Shown here in pieces: positions 1 through 5,979 of a DNA stretch of 59,652 bases. The stretch is from an uncultured Lachnospiraceae bacterium. Lineage in GTDB: Bacteria > Bacillota > Clostridia > Lachnospirales > Lachnospiraceae. Within the stretch, counting starts at the first letter, position 1. Each line of letters starts with the position of its first letter. The notes beneath the pieces were generated by a model, which was not told where the DNA came from, did no database searches, and worked only from the letters and a program-made list of their open reading frames with translations. The translations under genes were made by a program, and so were the position numbers. The stretch spans positions 1 to 59,652 of the forward strand of contig CAJUTD010000010.1 in assembly GCA_910589635.1 (NCBI GenBank). The letters run 5' to 3'.

Positions 1-50
1 GGCAAGACCTTTTGAACGAAATAATCTTCGTGCGACAGCCCCTTTGCTCC
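1..50. repeat. Dispersed repeat, copy A (partial at window edge)
   Basis: This is the right-hand part of a roughly 70-bp element that recurs at 3594-3670 and 36567-36639, with a related form at 45344-45395. It shares the blocks GGCAAGACC, TTTGAACGA and GTGCGACAGCCCC with copy C. It contains a small ACGAA/TTCGT stem and lies just past the 3' end of the small minus-strand gene ending at 69, so it may work as a transcription end or RNA-processing signal. The rest of the element is outside the window. Confidence 0.6.
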
Positions 51-68
51 TCTTACCTCTTTCTATCT

Positions 69-292
69 CTAATTGGGGGCAAGGCCCAATCCCCAAAAGC
101 CAAATAATAAAAAACCGATAAAAATGATAGCTGTTATTCCAACGAGCGCAATTCCAGTCCACAATAACTTATTTACACATACTTTTTTATATATTTCAGA
201 TAAATGAATAAAATTATAAGTATAATGCCTACGATTGTACCCACTATAGAATACCATGAGACTACAATCAAAAAAATTGTCCATAAATCCAT
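69..292 (-). CDS. Small two-helix membrane protein, split across two frames by a -1 shift
   Basis: I do not recognise this family. A GAGGAGGG ribosome site sits five bases before an ATG at 292. That frame encodes 39 residues (MDLWTIFLIVV... ending KYIKKYV), one clear transmembrane helix, and stops at 173. Reading in the -1 frame continues from the A-AAA-AAG run at about 183-189 into a second hydrophobic helix ending in FWGLGLAPN at 69. Together they give a protein of about 75 residues with two helices. The longest single frame (ATG at 284) has no well-placed ribosome site, and its N-terminus is the out-of-frame reading of the first helix. So this is either a programmed frameshift, two overlapping genes, or a small gene broken by an A-run indel. 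Confidence 0.5.
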
Positions 293-384
293 CTTTTCCC
301 TCCTCGAACCTGCCTTTATAAGCAAAAAAACTATTTTTCTTCTATAGAAATTCCTCTTTTTCCATTTTCTTTCTCTTTCATTCC

Positions 385-2733
385 CTATACATCCAGCCAG
401 AATCCCTCCACGGCCTCCCGCACCTTGGCCAGCGTCACGGTCTTATACCCTTCCCATTCCCGGGGAAACAACGCCTGGTACTCTTGCTGTAAAAAACGTT
501 CATCCAAAAGAAGAATCACGCCGCGGTCTTCACTCGTGCGGATTACACGCCCCGCAGCTTGCAGCACCTTGTTCATACCCGGATAACGGAACGCATAGGC
601 AAACCCTGCGCCCTCCTGTTTATCGTAAAAATTCTTTAAAATTTCCCGCTCATTACTGATTTGCGGCAAGCCCGTACCTACAACAATCACGCCAATCAAT
701 GCCTCATGTTTCAAATCAATACCCTCAGCAAATATGCCGCCCATCACACAGAAACCAACCAACGTCTTATCTCTATGCCCAGTAAAATTGTCCAGAAATT
801 CTTCGCGCTGCTGCTCACTCATACCGCTCTCCTGGCGGATGCAGTCCATCTCTTCTGATATTCCCTCCCGCTGAATGAAAAACTCCCAGACATCCGCCAT
901 CATCTTATAAGAAGGAAAAAAAACAATATAATTACCGCTCTTCGCCTTAGTCGTCTCATAAATATAGGAAGCAATTTTAGCAAATTCCTGTGGCGTCCTC
1001 CTGGTGTATTTACTGCTCACATCTCTTGCCACCGCAAGCAGTTTCTGCTCCTTGTCAAAGACGCTGTGTGCGTACACGGCATAATTATCCTCACAAGTAC
1101 TCAATAATTTCTTATAATACTGAATAGGTAGAAGCGTAGCTGAAAAAAAGATGGAGGACTTCCCTTTGTCCAAACACGCCTGCAAATTCACCGCCGGGTT
1201 GACACAGTACAATTTAATCTTGAACCTGCCATCCGCCTCATGCTCTGTGTAAATGACATAGTTGTCATCTACCAAATCATACATATTCAGGAAATGACGC
1301 AAGTTCAAATAAAACTCCTGCACCTCTTTTTTCTCCGGCAGTGTGATTTCTTTTTGAAAAAATTCTTCCATAGCAGAGCCAAGCTGCATTAAGGCGAAGA
1401 TTAATCCTTCAATGGCACCCAGCACACAGTACGTCTCACATTCCCGCTTCATTTTGAGCAGATGCTTATTACAGCGTTCCAATGCGGCAGTGCATTTCTT
1501 GCTGTAATTCTTAAATATCTTCTTATATTTGAGAAAATCCTCTTTATATAAGACTGCGCTGTACATCTCCCTTCCCCGTTCCACAAGGTTATGCGCCTCG
1601 TCCACCAGAAAGAGGTAATCTCCTTTGATCCCTTCCGCAAAAAATCGTTTGAGATAGACATTGGGGTCAAACACATAATTGTAATCGCAGATAATATCAT
1701 CGACCCACAACGAAGCATCCAGACACATCTCAAATGGACATACCTGAAATCGCTCGGCCTGTGCAAGCAATATTTCCCTGGTAAAATCACGTTCCCGCAA
1801 AAGCATGTCAAATACCGCATCATTTACCCTGTCATAATGTCCTCTGGCATAAGGGCAGTGCACCGGATTACAGTCCATCTCCTCACATAGACAAAGTTTC
1901 TCTTTCGCCGTAATTGACAGCACGCGCCCCTGATAGCCTTGGCAACGCAGCAAATCAAAAGCCTCTTTTGCCACTGTGCGGGTGACGGTGCGCGCCGTCA
2001 AATAGAAAATCTTATCTGCCAGTCCCTGCCCTACCGCCTTGACTGCCGGGAATACAGTAGTAATCGTCTTACCAGTCCCGGTAGGCGCCTGAATAAAGAG
2101 ATTCTTCCCACGGCTGATGGTACGGTATACTCCCGCCGCCAGTTCCTTTTGCCCTTCACGGTAGGGAAAGGGAAATTCCACCCCTTCAATTGACAAGTCT
2201 CTCTCTTTCTTTGCTTCAAACTGAAAATCCGCCCACTTGTCATACGACAACGCCAACGACAGAAACCACTGGCTGAGCTCCTCAAAAGCATAATGCTCCT
2301 GGAACCGACTGATCTCCTCCGTGTCCAGGTTGCAGTAAGTGATCTGTACAGAAATCTCAGATAGCCCTTTCTGCTCCGCCAGGATATAAGCATAACATTT
2401 CGCCTGCGCAAGATGTACGGGAATGGGGGCTTCCAGCAGATTTACATCCTGGTATACCCCCTTAATCTCATCTATCATCGTCTGGCCATCCCGGACAATC
2501 ACGCCATCCGCCCTTCCCTCTATCTGCAACACATATTTCTCTCGGTTCACTTCTATCTTCAAGGGCACCTCCGGCTGATAGTCTGCACCCATTCTGCGCT
2601 GTATTTTGCGGTGAATGCGGCTGCCCTCCTGCATGGCCTCTTTCTGGGCTGCCCTGCCGTGTCGGTTGTCGATATCCCCGGAGCGCAAAATAAATTCCAC
2701 CAGATTGCGCACGGATATTTTAATCTGCTCCAT
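385..2733 (-). CDS. DinG/XPD-family ATP-dependent DNA helicase with N-terminal nuclease-like domain
   Basis: This is a superfamily 2 helicase of 782 residues. The first 130 or so residues look like a PD-(D/E)XK nuclease fold (GRADGVI followed by DEIKG). The helicase core follows, with Walker A APTGTGKT, a cluster of four cysteines (CLCEEMDCNPVHC) that should hold a 4Fe-4S cluster as in XPD/DinG, and the DEAH box LVDEAHNL. The C-terminal motor domain has the QAAGRVIRT motif VI. Members of this family unwind forked or damaged DNA and are common in clostridia, so a DNA-repair role is inferred from the family. A GGAAGG ribosome site precedes the ATG and a good promoter lies at 2776-2804. It appears to be a single-gene unit. 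Confidence 0.9.
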   Translation of the reverse strand: MEQIKISVRNLVEFILRSGDIDNRHGRAAQKEAMQEGSRIHRKIQRRMGADYQPEVPLKIEVNREKYVLQIEGRADGVIVRDGQTMIDEIKGVYQDVNLLEAPIPVHLAQAKCYAYILAEQKGLSEISVQITYCNLDTEEISRFQEHYAFEELSQWFLSLALSYDKWADFQFEAKKERDLSIEGVEFPFPYREGQKELAAGVYRTISRGKNLFIQAPTGTGKTITTVFPAVKAVGQGLADKIFYLTARTVTRTVAKEAFDLLRCQGYQGRVLSITAKEKLCLCEEMDCNPVHCPYARGHYDRVNDAVFDMLLRERDFTREILLAQAERFQVCPFEMCLDASLWVDDIICDYNYVFDPNVYLKRFFAEGIKGDYLFLVDEAHNLVERGREMYSAVLYKEDFLKYKKIFKNYSKKCTAALERCNKHLLKMKRECETYCVLGAIEGLIFALMQLGSAMEEFFQKEITLPEKKEVQEFYLNLRHFLNMYDLVDDNYVIYTEHEADGRFKIKLYCVNPAVNLQACLDKGKSSIFFSATLLPIQYYKKLLSTCEDNYAVYAHSVFDKEQKLLAVARDVSSKYTRRTPQEFAKIASYIYETTKAKSGNYIVFFPSYKMMADVWEFFIQREGISEEMDCIRQESGMSEQQREEFLDNFTGHRDKTLVGFCVMGGIFAEGIDLKHEALIGVIVVGTGLPQISNEREILKNFYDKQEGAGFAYAFRYPGMNKVLQAAGRVIRTSEDRGVILLLDERFLQQEYQALFPREWEGYKTVTLAKVREAVEGFWLDV

Positions 2734-2775
2734 AATTGTAAATATTGCTTCCTTCCATTCGTCAATTTCAAAATT

Positions 2776-2804
2776 ATTATAACGCCGATTCTTTCAGAAC
2801 ACAA
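2776..2804 (-). promoter_or_regulatory. Sigma-A-type promoter of the helicase gene
   Basis: On the minus strand TTGTGT (2799-2804) is followed after 17 bases by TATAAT (2776-2781), about 40 bases before the start codon. Confidence 0.6.
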
Positions 2805-2830
2805 GTTCCTTTATTCTAAAAGCATGAAAA

Positions 2831-2870
2831 AAAGAAGCTACCGCGCTAATGATAGCGTGACAGCTTCTTT
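2831..2870. terminator. Hairpin between the HPr-like gene and the helicase gene
   Basis: AAAGAAGCT (2831-2839) pairs with AGCTTCTTT (2862-2870), with an inner CGCT/AGCG stem. A/T runs on both sides suit an intrinsic terminator in either direction. It would end transcripts arriving from the HPr-like gene before the helicase promoter. Confidence 0.65.
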
Positions 2871-2934
2871 TCTTTGTGTCTATTCTTAAATGTCAATTTT
2901 CTGCCTGCTTGTGGCATAATAAAACCAATATGAT

Positions 2935-3056
2935 ACCTAAGGCATCCTACAAACCTCATCGGTTGTTCTAAGTGACCTAAGGCTTCCTTCAAACTTCATT
3001 GGTTGTTCTAAGTGACCTAAGGCATCCTCCCAACTTCGTTGGGTCCCTCCTTAGGT
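2935..3056. repeat. Three tandem copies of a 40-bp unit
   Basis: Units begin at 2935, 2975 and 3015, each with ACCTAAGGC near the start. The first two differ at only a few positions. The third diverges at its end, so that ACCTAAGG and CCTTAGGT form the outer arms and CCCAAC/GTTGGG the inner arms of a hairpin. The array lies just downstream of the HPr-like gene, so on the minus strand it would be its 3' untranslated region. Function unknown. Confidence 0.75.
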
Positions 3057-3060
3057 CAAG

Positions 3061-3288
3061 TTATGCCACCGTGTATTTACTCAATACATTTTCAAAACTC
3101 AGATCTTTGCCGCCATACTTTACTGTAAGTTCCTTTTCTACCCCAAGACCCATAACTCCTAATATGGACTTGGCATCAATGACCATGCGCTGGTAGGAAA
3201 CGTCGACATCAAAATCACATTTACCAGCAGCACTTACAAAATCACATACTTCATCTGCATCTGCTAATTTAATAATTCTCTCGTTCAT
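3061..3288 (-). CDS. HPr-like (Crh-like) protein lacking the phospho-histidine
   Basis: This 75-residue protein has the HPr fold signature around the regulatory serine: KSILGVMGLGV, with Ser41 matching Ser46 of HPr. HPr is the sugar phosphotransferase carrier, and its His15 normally sits in a G-I-H-A-R-P motif. Here that region reads DADEVCDFVSAAG and the whole protein has no histidine, so it cannot carry the PEP-derived phosphate. A Crh-like regulatory role through Ser41 is possible, but this is inference from the missing and retained residues. The ribosome site AGGATGAGG lies close before the ATG, and a strong promoter is at 3334-3362. No other phosphotransferase gene is nearby. Confidence 0.8.
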   Translation of the reverse strand: MNERIIKLADADEVCDFVSAAGKCDFDVDVSYQRMVIDAKSILGVMGLGVEKELTVKYGGKDLSFENVLSKYTVA

Positions 3289-3333
3289 AATTCCTCATCC
3301 TTTCTACCTTGCATTTTCATCTGAGTTTTGAAG

Positions 3334-3362
3334 ATTATGCCACCTTTTTCCTATTTTGTCAA
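3334..3362 (-). promoter_or_regulatory. Sigma-A-type promoter of the HPr-like gene
   Basis: On the minus strand TTGACA (3357-3362), 17 bases, CATAAT (3334-3339). It is close to the consensus and about 45 bases upstream of the start. Confidence 0.75.
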
Positions 3363-3515
3363 ATTTGAGGGCTTGTTCTTTTTTCCAAAAAATTTAGAAA
3401 TCTGACGGTTATTTCCTGTAATTTATATATTTTTTCTTCATAAAAAGCGATTCACTTTTTTGTTTTCCCGCTTTTATTCTAGTAAAATCTTCTATTTGGA
3501 TCTATATATTTAGTA

Positions 3516-3541
3516 AAAAATTGGCATAATCTCCAATTTTT
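3516..3541. other. AT-rich perfect hairpin in the HPr/larB intergenic region
   Basis: AAAAATTGG and CCAATTTTT form a 9-bp stem with an 8-base loop. It is weak for a terminator because of low GC, but may insulate the two divergent genes. The gap from 3289 to 3782 otherwise holds the HPr promoter, repeat copy B and the larB promoter. Confidence 0.4.
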
Positions 3542-3593
3542 AATAAGATTAATGCATAAATTAACGGTTAAATGATTACTGAAAATTTTTTGT

Positions 3594-3670
3594 GCATTCT
3601 GTCTCTGCCGCATGAACGGCAAGACCTTTGGAACAATTAAATATTTTTGTGCAACAACCCCCTTTTGGTA
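3594..3670. repeat. Dispersed repeat, copy B
   Basis: This is a full-length copy aligned with 36567-36639. The shared blocks are CATTCTGTCT, CGGCA(A/G)GAC and a closing run of C then T. It lies just upstream of the larB promoter. A longer frame that begins at 3612 inside this repeat is not the larB start. Confidence 0.65.
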
Positions 3671-3710
3671 CTGGAAAAATACAAAATGGGGAAACTTAAA
3701 GTACCTTTCA

Positions 3711-3739
3711 TTGACTATTGTGTGGAAAAATCCTATAAT
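3711..3739 (+). promoter_or_regulatory. Sigma-A-type promoter of larBC
   Basis: TTGACT (3711-3716), 17 bases, TATAAT (3734-3739). It predicts a transcript start near 3746 and a leader of under 40 bases before the larB start at 3783. Confidence 0.8.
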
Positions 3740-3782
3740 TATTCATAGAAATTACGCATTTTTTTGCAGAAAAGAGGTTATG

Positions 3783-4541
3783 ATGGAATCACAACATATA
3801 TTATCGGTTTTACGACAAGTTCAAAATCAAACTTTGGACATCCATGATGCCTATGAACAATTAAAAATCAGCCCATTTGAAGACCTTGGGTATGCTAAAG
3901 TAGACCATCACCGGCGCATCCGCCAGGGCTCGCCGGAGGTCATTTATGGTGCCGGTAAGACTGCTGAACAGATAGAAGGAATTCTTCATTCCATGATGTC
4001 ACATGATGCCAGAAACATCCTGGTTACCCGCCTTTCACAGGAAAATGCTGATTATCTGACTGAACATTTTGTCTTTACCTACGACAAACTATCCCGTATC
4101 GGAATAGTCAACCGCAGCGAGGAGATTTCCGCACCTGGAACAATCGTTGTCGCCACCGGAGGCACCAGCGACATCCCGGTAGCAGAGGAAGCAGCCTTGA
4201 CCGCTGAGACGCTGGGTAATCATGTGGAACGTCTCTACGATGTAGGTGTAGCCGGCATCCACCGTCTGCTCTCACACGTTGACACGCTTTCTAAAGCAAC
4301 CGTCATCGTTGCCGTTGCCGGCATGGAAGGCGCGCTCGCCAGCGTCATCGGCGGGCTATCCGACTGCCCGGTAATTGCAGTGCCCACAAGCGTCGGCTAC
4401 GGTGCCAATTTCCAAGGACTTTCCGCTCTGCTTTCCATGCTAAACTCCTGCGCCAGCGGCGTCAGTGTAGTTAATATTGATAATGGCTTTGGCGCTGGCT
4501 ATATTGCCAGCATGATTAATCATATAGGAGGTAATGAATAA
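3783..4541 (+). CDS. larB: LarB, pyridinium-3,5-biscarboxylic acid mononucleotide synthase
   Basis: LarB carboxylates and cleaves nicotinic acid adenine dinucleotide in the first step of nickel-pincer cofactor synthesis, the cofactor of lactate racemase and related LarA enzymes. The protein is 252 residues from this start, the usual length. It shows the PurE-like core: VVATGGTSDIPVAEEA, then YDVGVAGIHRLL, then AVAGMEGALASVIGG and a closing PTSVGYG motif. An in-frame upstream reading exists to 3612, but the promoter at 3711-3739 excludes it. AAGAGG lies five bases before the ATG at 3783; a second ATG at 3780 is too close to that site. The stop TAA overlaps the larC ATG by one base, so the two genes are co-translated. 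LarE and LarA are not in the window. Confidence 0.93.
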   Translation: MESQHILSVLRQVQNQTLDIHDAYEQLKISPFEDLGYAKVDHHRRIRQGSPEVIYGAGKTAEQIEGILHSMMSHDARNILVTRLSQENADYLTEHFVFTYDKLSRIGIVNRSEEISAPGTIVVATGGTSDIPVAEEAALTAETLGNHVERLYDVGVAGIHRLLSHVDTLSKATVIVAVAGMEGALASVIGGLSDCPVIAVPTSVGYGANFQGLSALLSMLNSCASGVSVVNIDNGFGAGYIASMINHIGGNE

Positions 4542-5839
4542 TGAAAACACTTTATCTTGAATGCAACATGGGCGCTTCCGGCGATATGCTTATGGGTGCG
4601 CTCTACGAACTTCTGTCAGATTCTGCAAAAGACACCTTCATAAAAAATATGAACAGCCTTTTTCCTAACCAGCTTATGCTGAGTGCTTCCCCCTCTGAGA
4701 AATGCGGAATTTGGGGGACAAAAATGAATGTTGTGATTCTTGGACAGGAAGAAACATCGGAACATGTTCACGACCATCTCCACACCGGCTATCAGGAAAT
4801 GTTGGAACAGATTGGAAATCTGCCGATTTCTGCCTCTGTGAAAGAACATGCTAAGGCAGTTTACACCTTAATCGGCAATGCGGAGAGCGCCGCACACCAT
4901 ACAGATATTTCCCAAATTCATTTTCACGAGGTGGGCACGCTGGACGCAATCATGGATGTTGTCGGCTGCTGCCTACTGATGGAGCTTTTAAATCCTGAAC
5001 AGATCATTGCCTCTCCCATCCACGTGGGAAGCGGCAGCGTGCGCTGTGCGCATGGCATCCTTCCGGTGCCTGCCCCGGCAACTGCTGAAATCTTAAAAGA
5101 CATACCAATTTATGGAGGAAGCATAGACGGAGAATTATGCACACCTACCGGTGCTGCGCTGCTAAAGCATTTTGCCAGCCAATTTACACCTATGCCGCCT
5201 ATGACGGTAGAACAGACTGGCTACGGCATGGGCGCTAAGGACTTTGCTACTGCCAACTGCCTGCGCGCATTCTGGGGCAGCTTAAGTATTCTCCCTGTCC
5301 CCTCTCCCAGGCAGCTCCCCGGCTACCCTTCTGCTGCCGCTGTCAGGTCAGACGGCGATAAAGAGACGCATCCTGATTACTATACGGAACAGTTCCACAG
5401 CCTTGACCAAATCCTGGAACTCTCCTGTAATCTGGACGATATGACGCCGGAAACTATCTCCTATGCTACAAAGCTCCTGCTAGACGCCGGCGCCCTGGAT
5501 GTCTATACCACTCCCATCCATATGAAAAAAGACCGTCCCGGTATTCTGCTGACTGTGCTCTGCAACGTAACAGAAGAGAGCCGTTTCAGCCGTCTGATTT
5601 TAACGCACACTGCTACGCGCGGCATTCGCATTCAGCCTTGTTACCGGAGAACCTTAGATGCACAGTTCCGCAAGATTTCTACTGTCTATGGGGAAATCAC
5701 AATTAAAATCAGCACCGGCTACGGCATCACCAAATGCAAACCAGAATACGAGGATGTAGCCGCGGCGGCAAGACAATGCAAGGTTCCTTTCCAGACTGTA
5801 TACGCAGCGGCTGTAGCAGCCTTCCATAAAACGCTGTAA
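4541..5839 (+). CDS. larC: LarC, nickel insertion enzyme for the nickel-pincer cofactor
   Basis: LarC is the CTP-dependent cyclometallase that inserts nickel into the pyridinium-dithiocarboxylate mononucleotide made by LarB and LarE. The 432-residue protein starts with the family signature YLECNMGASGDMLMGAL. It has histidine-rich stretches suited to metal binding (EHVHDHLHTG, HHTDISQIHFHEVGTLDA). The C-terminal half, from ELSCNLDDMTPE onward, is also typical. In Lactobacillus plantarum larC is expressed as two parts joined by a programmed frameshift. Here it is one uninterrupted frame. GGAGG at 4527-4531 serves as ribosome site inside the end of larB. Confidence 0.93.
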   Translation: MKTLYLECNMGASGDMLMGALYELLSDSAKDTFIKNMNSLFPNQLMLSASPSEKCGIWGTKMNVVILGQEETSEHVHDHLHTGYQEMLEQIGNLPISASVKEHAKAVYTLIGNAESAAHHTDISQIHFHEVGTLDAIMDVVGCCLLMELLNPEQIIASPIHVGSGSVRCAHGILPVPAPATAEILKDIPIYGGSIDGELCTPTGAALLKHFASQFTPMPPMTVEQTGYGMGAKDFATANCLRAFWGSLSILPVPSPRQLPGYPSAAAVRSDGDKETHPDYYTEQFHSLDQILELSCNLDDMTPETISYATKLLLDAGALDVYTTPIHMKKDRPGILLTVLCNVTEESRFSRLILTHTATRGIRIQPCYRRTLDAQFRKISTVYGEITIKISTGYGITKCKPEYEDVAAAARQCKVPFQTVYAAAVAAFHKTL

Positions 5840-5916
5840 CTTCCCCATAAACTGGTGAAAGCGAGTATTAATTATAGAAGATAACCGAAACACCCTATAG
5901 ATGACTCGCACAAAAT

Positions 5917-5959
5917 GGCCGCCACATTCAGGATTTTATTCTTCCCGAATGCGGCGGCC
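5917..5959. terminator. Bidirectional terminator between larC and the DUF4353 gene
   Basis: GGCCGCCACATTC (5917-5929) and GAATGCGGCGGCC (5947-5959) form a 13-bp stem with one mismatch. It lies between two convergent genes, with T-rich sequence on the plus side and a short T run on the minus side. Confidence 0.8.
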
Positions 5960-5979
5960 GGTCTTTTCCGTTACAATTT

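Noticed and set aside
2935..3056. CRISPR array
   Set aside because: The units are directly adjacent without unique spacers, and no cas genes are present.
3612..3782. N-terminal extension of LarB in the same frame
   Set aside because: It begins inside repeat copy B and runs through a near-consensus promoter at 3711-3739. The ribosome site and the family length support the ATG at 3783.
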